Part shown: in pieces, positions 15,534 to 23,566 of the stretch | How the letters are laid out: each line of letters starts with the position of its first letter | Position numbering within the stretch: the stretch's first letter is position 1 | NCBI GenBank assembly: GCA_036732005.1 | Contig: DAINDF010000005.1 | Coordinates: 62,001-126,000 of the forward strand | Source of the DNA: UBA1926 sp036732005 | GTDB taxonomy: Bacteria > Planctomycetota > Phycisphaerae > Phycisphaerales > UBA1924 | Direction: 5' to 3' | Length of the DNA: 64,000 nt | Made by a program: the position numbers and the translations under genes | Notes under the pieces: model-generated | The model's input: the letters and a program-made list of their open reading frames with translations, nothing else | What the model was told of the DNA's origin: nothing | Database searches by the model: none

Positions 15534-17303
15534 TCAGACCCTGAAGATCGCGCCCATCTTCTTCCCGAGCAGCGCCGAGGCGGTGAGCAGCGTCACGGTG
15601 AGCAGGGCCATGCCCCAGACGCCCATGGCGCTGGCGATGTACGGCCCGTCTCCCAGGCGCAGGGTGTATTCGTAGATCTTCTTGGTGATCGGGAAGTGGA
15701 CCGATCGCTGGGCGAGGATGAGGCTGTCGGAGACCTCGAGCATGCTGAACGAGAACACGAGCAGGCCGCCCGCGATCAGGTTCGCCATGATCAAGGGGAC
15801 GATCACCTTGCGGACCGCGAGAACACGGCTCGCGCCCAGGTTGATCGCGGCCTCCTCGAGTTCGCCCGAGGTCTGCTCCAGCCCCGCGACGCTCGAGCGG
15901 ACGATATAGGGCAGGCGGCGCACCGCGTACGCGATGATCAGCAGCGGGAACGGGTTGGGATCCGTCCCGAGCACGCTGAGGTCGAACACCGTGCCGTCGA
16001 GGAACGCGGGGATCTCCGCCCAGACCGAGCCGCCCCACCCCAGCACCAGCGGACGGTTGAACGGCCAGCCCAGGGTCAGCGCGACATAGCCGAACGCGAG
16101 CACCAGCCCCGGCACGGCGAGCGGGAGCATGCACAGCGCGTCGAGGAGCGAGCGCCCCCTGGCGTTCGTGCGCACGATCAGGTACCCGATCAGCACCCCG
16201 ATGCCGATGTCGAGCATCATCGCGGCGGCCGCGAGCCCCAGGCTGTTGGTGATCGCGCCGAACGCCTCGGGCGATCCCAGGGCCTGCCCGTAGTGCGAGG
16301 TCGTCCACGCCGTCGGCAGAACGCTGCGGTACCAGGACGCGGGCTCGGCCAGGCTGGTGAGCACCACGCCGACATGGGGCACCACCGCCAGCGCGGTGAT
16401 CAGTGCAAACAGCGCCGTGCCCGCCCAGCCCGCCGCACCCGGCAGGGGCTTGAGCCCCCCGGCCCGGCTGGCGCGCGTGGTCATCGAATGCCCGCGCCGT
16501 CCGAACGAGGCCCGGCCGATGATGTAAAAGAGGATGGAGACCGCGAGGAGCACGACGGTCAGGGCGAACGGCCTCGCCGAGCCCTCGACCTCCTTGAGCC
16601 CGTTGAAGATCTGGACCGGCGTGACCTCGTAATAGTCGAAGATCAGCGGCGTGCCGAGCTCGGTGAACGACCAGATGAACACGATCGTCCCCCCCGCGAA
16701 CAGCCCGGGACGGATCAGCGGGAGCGTGATGCGGAAGAAGCGCTTCCACGCGGGGGCGCCGAGGTTCTCGGCGGCCTCGCTCATGGCGGGGTCGATGTTC
16801 GCCAGGGCCGCGGTCGCGTTCAGATAGATGATGGGGTAGAGGTGCAGCGCCTCAACGAGGACGACACCCCAGAACCGGGCCTGCCCGAGCGGGTCGAAGT
16901 CCGTCCCGAGCAGGGTGTTGAGCGCCCCCTCGCGCCCCAGGATCGCGCGCACGCCGAGGGCCCCGACGAACGGCGGCAGGATGAGCGGGATCAGGATCGC
17001 CGCCTCGAAGATCCGCTTGAGCGGGAACGAGTGCTGCGCGGAGAGGATCGCAAGCGGAAGCGCGATCACGCCCGCGAGCACCGTCGTGACCACGGCGACA
17101 CGGAACGCGTTGCCCAGGCCCCCGAGCGTTGTCGGGTCGCGGAAGACCAGGATGAGGTGGTCGAGCGTCCAGCCCGTGCCCGCGGCGGTGTCGGCGGCGA
17201 ACCCGCCGCGGACGGTCAGCCCGATCGGGTAGAGCAGCAACGCCGCGAGCACCGCGATCATCACGAGGACGAGAACTTGCTGGATCACACCCCGGGGGAG
17301 CAT
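15534..17303 (-). CDS. ABC transporter permease, fused two-domain (iron(III)/FbpB type)
   Basis: A 589-residue inner-membrane protein with two tandem BPD_transp_1 permease halves, about 12 helices in total. The EAA-type loops that contact the ATPase are seen as EAAENLGAPAWKRFFRITLPLIRP in the first half and EEAAINLGASRVLAVRKVIVPLI in the second. Fused permeases of this type serve ferric-iron (FbpB/SfuB) or thiamine (ThiP) uptake. The sequence does not decide the substrate. No ATPase or binding protein is adjacent; the neighbours are a convergent Trx-DUF1684 gene and an upstream M16 protein on the same strand. Confidence 0.9.
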   Translation of the reverse strand: MLPRGVIQQVLVLVMIAVLAALLLYPIGLTVRGGFAADTAAGTGWTLDHLILVFRDPTTLGGLGNAFRVAVVTTVLAGVIALPLAILSAQHSFPLKRIFEAAILIPLILPPFVGALGVRAILGREGALNTLLGTDFDPLGQARFWGVVLVEALHLYPIIYLNATAALANIDPAMSEAAENLGAPAWKRFFRITLPLIRPGLFAGGTIVFIWSFTELGTPLIFDYYEVTPVQIFNGLKEVEGSARPFALTVVLLAVSILFYIIGRASFGRRGHSMTTRASRAGGLKPLPGAAGWAGTALFALITALAVVPHVGVVLTSLAEPASWYRSVLPTAWTTSHYGQALGSPEAFGAITNSLGLAAAAMMLDIGIGVLIGYLIVRTNARGRSLLDALCMLPLAVPGLVLAFGYVALTLGWPFNRPLVLGWGGSVWAEIPAFLDGTVFDLSVLGTDPNPFPLLIIAYAVRRLPYIVRSSVAGLEQTSGELEEAAINLGASRVLAVRKVIVPLIMANLIAGGLLVFSFSMLEVSDSLILAQRSVHFPITKKIYEYTLRLGDGPYIASAMGVWGMALLTVTLLTASALLGKKMGAIFRV

Positions 17304-17338
17304 CGCCGCGAGTGTAGCCCTCCGGGGTCTCGGGCTGC

Positions 17339-18577
17339 TCAGGCGGGGGGCTTGAGCGGGCTCGGGCCCACGGTCTGAATCGTCAGTCGGCCAAGGCGAC
17401 GGCGGGCCGCGTAGGCGTTCAGTTGGTCGAGGGTGACCGCATCGACCTGGGCGGTGATCTCGGCGAGCGAGCGCGGCCTTCCGAGGTTGTGGGTGTCCGC
17501 GGCGAGGCTCGAGGCCCGGGCCCCGGTCGATTCGCCGCTGAAGACAATCCGGCTCTTCATGCCGACCACGGCCCGCTGGAACTCCTCCGGGGTGATCGGG
17601 GCGTGCCCGTTGATCCGTTCAAGCTCGGCGCAGAGGACATCGAGAGACTCCTGGGCCCGCTCGGGGGTCGTGCCGACATAGGCGGTGACCGTTCCGGTCT
17701 CCTTGCTCGGCGCGTAGCTGGCGTTGACCGCGTAGCAGAGCCCGCGCTTCTCGCGCACCTCTGTGAACAGGCGGCTCGACATCCCCCCGCTGAGCACGCC
17801 GATCAGGAGTTGCTCGAGGACAACCTCGTCGCTCGGCTCGCGGGGCGCGTCGTGCACCACGACGATCTGGACCTGCGTCGAGTCGTCCTGCTCGTGGGCG
17901 TACCCGCGCGGCGCGGGAGAACCCTCGTGCCAGGACGGGCCCGACCCGGCCCAGCCCGCGAGCGCCTCGTTGAGCGAGGTGGCAGCCCGCTCGGGCTCGA
18001 TCGCGCCGGCGATCGCGATGATCGTGCCCCCGGGCCGGGCCGAGTCGGACCAATCCGTGGCGAGGCGGCCGTGGGTCAGGGCCCGCAGGCCGAGCTCGTC
18101 CCCGAGTCCGGAGCGGTTGAGGGGTGCGGGGTAGTGCCTGGCGCGTGCGGCGAGCACGCACCGCTGCTGCGGGTCGTCGCGGAGCGAGGCGAGCGATTGC
18201 AGGCAGAGCTCACGGGCGGGCTCGATCGAGTCCGGATCGAACCGGGGTCGCCTGATCATCTCGGCGAGCAGCGGGGCGACCTCGCCGAAGCGTTCACCGA
18301 GCAGGGTGGCGCTGATCCTGGTGTAGAGCCGGCTGTTCTCGACCGAGCGGGAGGCGCCGAGAAGATCGAACGCATCGGCCTGGGCCTTGGAGTCGAGCTC
18401 GCCGGCGCCGCGGAAGAGCAGTTCGCTCCACATCGCGGCGCGTCCGAGCAGGTGTTCAGGGTCGTGCGCATCGCCCACGGGCAGAAGAATTTTCACGCCG
18501 AGTGAGCGCACACCAAAAATTTTTTCGGCGACGAGTGTCGCGCCGCAGTCGAGCGTCATGGCGGTGATGGGGGTCAT
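17339..18577 (-). CDS. M16 (insulinase) family protein lacking the zinc motif
   Basis: A 412-residue protein with the two-lobed M16 fold. The N-terminal half lacks the HxxEH zinc-binding motif: the corresponding segment reads LLGRAAMWSELLFRG. The C-terminal half keeps the Arg/Tyr substrate-contact region (GGMSSRLFTEVREKRGLCYAV...YAPSKETG). This matches the non-catalytic partner seen in heterodimeric M16 peptidases, which normally sits beside a catalytic subunit. None is visible here. The start at 18577 has AAGGA upstream. It probably lies in the same transcription direction as the ABC permease 35 bases downstream. Confidence 0.88.
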   Translation of the reverse strand: MTPITAMTLDCGATLVAEKIFGVRSLGVKILLPVGDAHDPEHLLGRAAMWSELLFRGAGELDSKAQADAFDLLGASRSVENSRLYTRISATLLGERFGEVAPLLAEMIRRPRFDPDSIEPARELCLQSLASLRDDPQQRCVLAARARHYPAPLNRSGLGDELGLRALTHGRLATDWSDSARPGGTIIAIAGAIEPERAATSLNEALAGWAGSGPSWHEGSPAPRGYAHEQDDSTQVQIVVVHDAPREPSDEVVLEQLLIGVLSGGMSSRLFTEVREKRGLCYAVNASYAPSKETGTVTAYVGTTPERAQESLDVLCAELERINGHAPITPEEFQRAVVGMKSRIVFSGESTGARASSLAADTHNLGRPRSLAEITAQVDAVTLDQLNAYAARRRLGRLTIQTVGPSPLKPPA

Positions 18578-19045
18578 GCGTGCGTCCTTCGAGAAGTGTG
18601 ATCGCCGAGTCTATCCGTCTCGGCGGCGTCGCGCGGCGCGCCGGTCGACGCGCTGATCGTGTCGCCAAATAGCGTGAACATGCGGGGTACTGCGGCGATC
18701 TCGTCTTGATCTCGGCGCGGCGAGGCAATCGTTGCGGTCGGGTGCGGGCAAGCGTCGATGCGTCGAATCGACGCACGCAAGCGACGCGAGGGCGCGGTGC
18801 GTGCGACGCTCGAACGCCATGCACCGCGCGTTCGTGGAGCGCGGCGGCGTCGATCTCGGCTTGCAAGACCGCGATCACACGGTATGTTTGTGCATCCGAC
18901 TTGAACCCGGATGCGCAAGAAGAGCGTTGTTTCCTCAAGCATGGCGTCAACGGGTTCCGATAGATGCGTGAAACGGTCGCGAGCGTGTGGGTGACGCCGG
19001 GCCGAGTCTCGTCAAGGTTCACACAGCACACCGAGGAGCATCATC
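18578..19045. other. 468-bp intergenic region with hairpins, possible ncRNA or long leader
   Basis: No convincing coding frame is seen; short frames are Arg-rich and lack ribosome sites. It separates the divergent M16 and H1-like genes, so it must hold promoters for both. Two inverted repeats stand out. One is TGCGTCG-AAT-CGACGCA near 18769-18785. The other is an 11-bp stem at 18888-18898 and 18908-18918 (one G-U pair) with a 9-base loop. The stretch ends with GAGGAG before the H1-like ATG. Confidence 0.5.
18888..18918 (+). other. 11-bp stem hairpin in leader region
   Basis: The left arm TTGTGCATCCG pairs with the right arm CGGATGCGCAA with one wobble, around loop ACTTGAACC. It has no T-run after it, so it is not an obvious intrinsic terminator. 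It lies 128 bases upstream of the H1-like start codon and could be a structured leader or part of a small RNA. Confidence 0.45.
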
Positions 19046-19258
19046 ATGGCCAAGAAGGCTGCAAAGAAGAAGGCGACGAAGAAGAAGGCCGCCAAGAAGG
19101 TTGCCAAGAAGAAGGTCGCCAAGAAGAAGGTCGCGAAGAAGAAGGTCGCCAAGAAGAAGGTGACCAAGAAGAAGGCCACCAAGAAGAAGGCCGCCAAGAA
19201 GACCGCGAAGAAGAAGGCCACCCGCCGCAAGGCGACCAAGAAGGCCGCGACGGCCTGA
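19046..19258 (+). CDS. Histone H1-like lysine-rich protein
   Basis: A 70-residue, extremely basic protein made of AKK/VAKKK/ATKKK steps throughout, starting MAKKAAKKKATKKK. GAGGAG precedes the ATG. The composition matches bacterial histone H1-like proteins (Hc1/AlgP-type tails) that bind DNA or RNA non-specifically and compact the nucleoid. There is no separate globular domain. The gene is followed by an intrinsic terminator about 110 bases later, so it appears monocistronic. The coding sequence is built from short AAGAAGG-type repeats. Confidence 0.9.
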   Translation: MAKKAAKKKATKKKAAKKVAKKKVAKKKVAKKKVAKKKVTKKKATKKKAAKKTAKKKATRRKATKKAATA

Positions 19259-19368
19259 GCCGACCCTCGCCGTCGGCTCCCGGGATTGTGCCGCCGACGA
19301 GCAGTCCAACCCGGTCCCGCTCCGGGCCACAGCCCGGGACAGGATCACGAGAAATATCACCCAAACAG

Positions 19369-19395
19369 GGGTCCGGTTGTCCCGGGCCCTTTTTT
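19369..19395 (+). terminator. Intrinsic terminator after H1-like gene
   Basis: An 8-bp stem, GGGTCCGG (19369-19376) with CCGGGCCC (19382-19389) including one G-U pair, has loop TTGTC and is followed by six T residues (19390-19395). Confidence 0.85.
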
Positions 19396-19453
19396 CTGCG
19401 CGCCCCGCCCTCCTCTCTATACCCGGGACGGCCGCGATCGCGCACAATCCGGC

Positions 19454-20098
19454 ATGCCCGTGCCGGAACCCAATCCCGTGAGCTCGCCATCCCCGGAACA
19501 GGTAGCGATCGCCCGACGGCATGTCCGCCGCTTCCGCCGCGGCGTCGTGCGCGCCGGAGATGAGGTCTTCGCCTGTTCGTTCGTGATCGACGGGCGCGAC
19601 GGCGCGCTGGTGCTGCCCACGCCGGACGCGATCTTCGAGACCGAAGACCTCGTGCTCTATGTCCCCAACGACGGGTTCCATGAGATGGCCCTGCTCGTTT
19701 CCGCCGAGCCGCTCGAGTCGGCGTTCGACGAGGCGTGCGACCGGCACCTGGCCTATCACGGCCGGGCCGAGGAGATCCGCTGGGCCCGCTGCCGGGTTGA
19801 CTCGGCGAAGTGGGGCGGGAGGGTGTACGAGGGGGCGGCGCTGCTCGGCCCGAACCCCATCGCGTCGATCGAGCCCAAGCTCTGCAAGCGGGTCAACGAG
19901 GACCGCGAACGCCTCGCGGCGCTGACCGAACTGCTCACGCGCGTGCGGCCCGAGTCGCCGCTGTGCGTCGGTGTGGATCACCTCGGGATGGATGTCCGGA
20001 CGCGGGTCGGCGTGATCCGCGTGGAGTGGCCGCGCGAGATCGGCGGGCCCGACGAGGCGGTGCCTGTGATCGCCGCGCTGCTCGGGGGTGCGGCGTGA
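19454..20098 (+). CDS. Hypothetical protein, possibly HugZ/DUF2470-like split-barrel family
   Basis: A 214-residue soluble protein with its ATG at 19454. The N-terminal half (VVRAGDEVFACSFVIDGRDGALVLPTP, LVLYVPND) reads as beta-strands and the C-terminal part (CVGVDHLGMDVRTRVGVIRVEWPREI) resembles the DUF2470 end of haem-utilisation and pyridoxamine-oxidase-like proteins. This assignment is tentative and based on pattern only. The GTG of the amidohydrolase overlaps its TGA (GTGA), so the two form an operon. Confidence 0.82.
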   Translation: MPVPEPNPVSSPSPEQVAIARRHVRRFRRGVVRAGDEVFACSFVIDGRDGALVLPTPDAIFETEDLVLYVPNDGFHEMALLVSAEPLESAFDEACDRHLAYHGRAEEIRWARCRVDSAKWGGRVYEGAALLGPNPIASIEPKLCKRVNEDRERLAALTELLTRVRPESPLCVGVDHLGMDVRTRVGVIRVEWPREIGGPDEAVPVIAALLGGAA

Positions 20099-21447
20099 GC
20101 GCCCGGGGCGCCGGCGGGGCCCGCGGGCTGCGCGACGCCCACCTGCACCTGTACCAGTACGGGCGGTCGCTGGCGATGATCGACCTTTCCGCGTGCCGTG
20201 GCGGGGCCGAGATGCTCAACCTTGTCGCGAACGCGGCCCTTCGAGACCGCGGCGGGCTGGTCCTGGCGGACAAGGCACGCCCCGAGGCCTGGGATCCCCC
20301 CGGCTGGGTTTCGCTCGCGGAGCTTGACCGCGTGACGGGCGACGCGCTCTTCGCGGCGTGGTGCTTCGACTACCACGCGATCATGGCGAACTCGGCAGCG
20401 CTACGGCACGCGGGGATCAACTCGGGTTCACCCGATCCCGAGGGGGGCGTGATCGGGCGCGACGGGGCGGGGCGGCCGACCGGCGTGCTCTACGAGCGGG
20501 CCGCGGGGATGCTCTGGGAGAGCCTGCCCGACCCGGACCTTCCCCGTGCGGGGGAGATCCTGCGGCGCGCGGTGGACGCGTTGCGTGCGCACGGGTTCGT
20601 CGAGGTGCACGACCTCAAGGCGCAGCCCTGGCTCGGGGACGAACTCGCCAGACTCGCGGATGCTGGCGGGCTCGAGGGGTTCAATGTCGAGATCTGGCCG
20701 CTGGTGGAGGACCTCGAGGCGGTGGTCGCCACGCGCCGCGCGTGGGAGCGCGAGAGTGTGGGCCTGGGCGGGGGCAAGATCTTCGTCGACGGCACGCTCA
20801 ACAGCCGGACGGCGTGGATGCTCCGCCCCTACGCGGACGCGGACAGGGCGGGGCGTCCGGGTCTGCCGTGCGGACTGGCGATGATGACGCCGGGGCAGAT
20901 CGAAGACGCGGTGCGTCGGTGCGATGGGCTGGGCGTGCCGCTGGCGGCCCACGCGATCGGGGACGCGGCGGTGCGGGCGGTGCTGGACGCGATCGAGAAG
21001 GTGAGGCCCCGCACGCCCGGCTTCCGGATCGAGCACGCGGAACTGGTCGACGAGGCGGATGTGCCGAGGTTTGCGGCGCTCGGGGTCACCTGCTCGGTAC
21101 AGCCGTGCCATCTGCTGTACGACATCGAGGCGCTGCGGCGTGGCGTGCCGGATCGGCTGGACCGGGTGCTGCCGCTTCGGTCGTTGATCGATGCGGGGTG
21201 CGAGCCGGGCCGGGTTTCAGGCGGGGGGCTGGTGTTCGGGAGCGATGCCCCGATCGTCCGGCCGGACCCGGGGGATTCGGTGCAGGGGGCAGTGGCGCGG
21301 AGGCGGGTGGGGATGGGGGAGGACGAGGCGGTCGGGCTGGGGGAGGCGGTGACGGAGGTGGAGGCGTGGGCGTGTTTCGGTGTCGAGAGGAGCCCGGAGC
21401 GTGCGCGACGGGGGCTTCGGCGCTCGTCTCGGTCACCACGCCCGTGA
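20095..21447 (+). CDS. Amidohydrolase, YtcJ/amidohydrolase-3 type, lacking the small beta domain
   Basis: A 450-residue metal-dependent hydrolase. The start at GTG 20095 overlaps the previous stop. DAHLHL at about residue 15 is the first metal motif; later blocks are KIFVDGTLNSRTA, AAHAIGDAA, RIEHAEL, QPCHLLYD and GSDAPI, all typical of YtcJ-like enzymes. Family members usually have about 50 residues of beta-strands before DAHxH and a matching C-terminal strand set ending in a KADLVVLD-type block. Both are missing here, so only the catalytic barrel remains. Substrate unknown. No frame in the following 250 bases restores the C-terminal block. Confidence 0.88.
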   Translation: MSARGAGGARGLRDAHLHLYQYGRSLAMIDLSACRGGAEMLNLVANAALRDRGGLVLADKARPEAWDPPGWVSLAELDRVTGDALFAAWCFDYHAIMANSAALRHAGINSGSPDPEGGVIGRDGAGRPTGVLYERAAGMLWESLPDPDLPRAGEILRRAVDALRAHGFVEVHDLKAQPWLGDELARLADAGGLEGFNVEIWPLVEDLEAVVATRRAWERESVGLGGGKIFVDGTLNSRTAWMLRPYADADRAGRPGLPCGLAMMTPGQIEDAVRRCDGLGVPLAAHAIGDAAVRAVLDAIEKVRPRTPGFRIEHAELVDEADVPRFAALGVTCSVQPCHLLYDIEALRRGVPDRLDRVLPLRSLIDAGCEPGRVSGGGLVFGSDAPIVRPDPGDSVQGAVARRRVGMGEDEAVGLGEAVTEVEAWACFGVERSPERARRGLRRSSRSPRP

Positions 21448-21587
21448 TCATTCCGCGCGGCCTTCAAGCTCCCGCTCGTTGAACTTGCGGTGGGGGGGAC
21501 ACGCACCAGGATGCCTCTGACCGCCTTCGCCGTCCACCTTCCCGTCGGCGACGGAGAGGGGTCGAGTGAGGGTCGTCGCGAGGAAAC

Positions 21588-21684
21588 AAAGAGCCCCAGA
21601 GTATGAGCGGCGCGTCGGTCGGGGGATGGGGTTGATCTGGACGCGGTTGGACGACGGGCCCCGCGCTTCCGCTTGGGGCTCTTT
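21588..21684. terminator. Bidirectional long-loop terminator between convergent genes
   Basis: AAAGAGCCCCA (21588-21598) and TGGGGCTCTTT (21674-21684) are perfect 11-base complements about 75 bases apart. A T-run follows on the plus strand and TTTGTTTC on the minus strand. It lies between the amidohydrolase (ends 21447) and the convergent lectin/dockerin gene (ends 21700). The rest of 21448-21699 holds no supported gene. Confidence 0.6.
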
Positions 21685-21699
21685 TCTTGTTGCGGCGCG

Positions 21700-22425
21700 C
21701 TACGGGCAGCCCGCGAGGAACGACGCGACGAACTGCGCGACATCATCAAGGTCCCAGATCCCCAGCGGCGTCGCGAGGTCGGCGGCCGGGTCCTGCGACA
21801 GAAACGCGAGCACGAAGGCGTTGATGTCGGCCAGATCGAGCAGGCCGAACGGTGGGGCGAGGTCGGCCGAGCAGATCGGGGATTCGACGATGAACCCGCC
21901 GATGGGGTCGGAGCCGAGGGGCGGGTTGTCGGGGCTGTCGATCCACTGCCCGGCCTGGAGGCTCGCGAAGGCGCCGAGGAGAATCGAGGCGTAGTTGTCC
22001 GGGCCGAAGTTGTTGGGTTCGGAGGCGTGCCAGTTGGCGTAGACGCCCGGGATGGAGCCCGCGCCGGGGGGGCCGATCCAGAACGCGGCGCCCGCCTCGG
22101 GCCCGTCGCGCCAGATCCAGGTCTGCTCGAGCGCCTCGTCGGTCCCGCCGATCCAGGCGAAGGGGTGGGGCAGCCCGGACATGACCGGGGTGAACGCGCC
22201 CGCCAGCAGGGCGTTTTCCTCGGCCGAGGTGATGTTCACAAGGTGCCCGCCGCGGGCGAGGGCGAAGTCGCGGGCGGAGGACCAGGTCCGGTCGTCGGGG
22301 GCGTCGAAGGTATAGAGGTCGTAGCGGGCGCCGTTCGCGGACACGGTCGCCGCGGGCAATTCGCCCCCGGGAGCGGTCACCGTGAGGGCGGGCAGGACGA
22401 GAAGGCAGAGGATGCTGGGCCGCAT
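21700..22425 (-). CDS. Secreted C-type-lectin-like protein with GC-type dockerin anchor
   Basis: A 241-residue exported protein starting at the ATG at 22425 with GGAGGG upstream, giving MRPSILCLLVLPALTV as signal peptide. Residues about 30-180 form a C-type-lectin-like domain: SSARDFALARGGHLVNITSAEEN, FAWIGGTDE, WIWRDGPE and NWHASEPNN, the last being the calcium/sugar-binding EPN motif. The C-terminus carries two dockerin-like repeats (LLDLADINAFVLAFL, IWDLDDVAQFVASFL) and ends AGCP, the anchor recurrent in Phycisphaerae secreted proteins. It is probably a cell-surface glycan-binding protein. Confidence 0.92.
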   Translation of the reverse strand: MRPSILCLLVLPALTVTAPGGELPAATVSANGARYDLYTFDAPDDRTWSSARDFALARGGHLVNITSAEENALLAGAFTPVMSGLPHPFAWIGGTDEALEQTWIWRDGPEAGAAFWIGPPGAGSIPGVYANWHASEPNNFGPDNYASILLGAFASLQAGQWIDSPDNPPLGSDPIGGFIVESPICSADLAPPFGLLDLADINAFVLAFLSQDPAADLATPLGIWDLDDVAQFVASFLAGCP

Positions 22426-22599
22426 GATCCCTCCAATCCCGCCGCGCCCGAGTGGCACGGCGCAACCCTGAGTGTCTCACCGGGGGCGGGTGGGCACAAG
22501 CGGATTCCGGGGTGATCGGGCGGGAATCGGGAAGGCGGCGTTCTCGGACGGTAGACTGTGGTGGCCCAGCGACCACGGAAGCGAGCGAAGGAGCCCGGC

Positions 22600-23499
22600 A
22601 TGCGCGCGGACATCGAGTACAACAACATCATCGACGGGGAGGAGTTCAAGCGGGCCCAGGCGGCGGCGGACGCGTCGGCGGACCTGCGCGAGGAGGAGAT
22701 CGACCCCGAGAAGTTCTATGTGACCCAGTTGTACGACCGGTACAGCGAGGAGAACCACCGCGTCTGGAAGGCGCTCTACGAGAAGCGGTGGGGGATGCTC
22801 GAAGAGCAGGCCTCGAACACCTTCATCGCGGGGCTCAAGGCGATCAACCTCGTTCCGGACCGGGTCCCCCTGCTGTTCGGCGAGGCGGCCCACCCCGGAA
22901 AGCCCGGGACGACTTTCAAGGGCATCAACGAGTTCCTCCGCCCGCTGACGGGGTGGCAGAGCCGGGGGGTGCCGGGGTACCTGCCGGCGAAGGCCTTCTT
23001 TGCGTGCCTCGCTCGGCGTGAGTTCCCGACGACGGTGGTGGTGCGGCCCGAGAGCAAGATGGACTACCTGCCCGAGCCGGACATCTTCCACGATGTCTTC
23101 GGGCATGTGCCCCTGCACGCCGACGCGGTGTTCGCCGATTTCCTCCAGACCTACGGGAAGGCGGCGCTGCACACGAATGACCCGGTGCACATCGACCGCC
23201 TCGGCCGGCTGTTCTGGTTCACGGTGGAGTTCGGGCTGATCCACGAGGACGGGCGTCTGAAGATCTATGGGTCGGGGCTGATCTCGAGCCACGGGGAAAG
23301 CCACCACGCGCTGCACGCGCCCGAGGGGCGGGGCGAGGGCAAGGTGGAGCGGCGAGCGTTCGACCTCGACCGGGTGTGCGAGACGACCTTCGAGATCGAT
23401 CACTACCAGCCGATCCTGTATGTGCTTGATTCGTTCGAGCAACTGCGGGACGCGATGGTCGAGTACGCCGAACGGGTGCTTGACGGGGCACCGGCCTGA
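22600..23499 (+). CDS. phhA: Phenylalanine 4-monooxygenase
   Basis: This iron- and pterin-dependent enzyme converts phenylalanine to tyrosine. The protein has 299 residues from the ATG at 22600, chosen over the in-frame 22558 because AAGGAG lies six bases upstream. The iron ligands are visible: His164 and His169 in HDVFGH and Glu210 in FTVEFGL. The upstream FKGINEFLRPLTGWQ and YLPEPDIFHD fit aromatic amino-acid hydroxylases. No regulatory ACT domain is present, as in bacterial forms. A pterin-4a-carbinolamine dehydratase, often adjacent, is not in the window. Next on the same strand, 67 bases on, is arginine decarboxylase. Confidence 0.95.
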   Translation: MRADIEYNNIIDGEEFKRAQAAADASADLREEEIDPEKFYVTQLYDRYSEENHRVWKALYEKRWGMLEEQASNTFIAGLKAINLVPDRVPLLFGEAAHPGKPGTTFKGINEFLRPLTGWQSRGVPGYLPAKAFFACLARREFPTTVVVRPESKMDYLPEPDIFHDVFGHVPLHADAVFADFLQTYGKAALHTNDPVHIDRLGRLFWFTVEFGLIHEDGRLKIYGSGLISSHGESHHALHAPEGRGEGKVERRAFDLDRVCETTFEIDHYQPILYVLDSFEQLRDAMVEYAERVLDGAPA

Positions 23500-23566
23500 C
23501 CGCGCGCGGCGCGGGGTGGGCGGCGAGGACGGCCCGGTCGCCCCGCGGGCGTCCTACCCTTGGCGG

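Noticed and set aside
18880..18960. Possible tRNA or tmRNA near the 18.9 kb hairpin
   Set aside because: No cloverleaf could be folded: there is no acceptor-stem pairing, no T-loop GTTCGA-type sequence at a suitable distance, and no CCA end.
19012..19239. Hydrophobic Phe/Leu/Ala-rich minus-strand frame
   Set aside because: It is the exact antisense of the H1-like Lys codons (AAG reads CTT), not a membrane protein.
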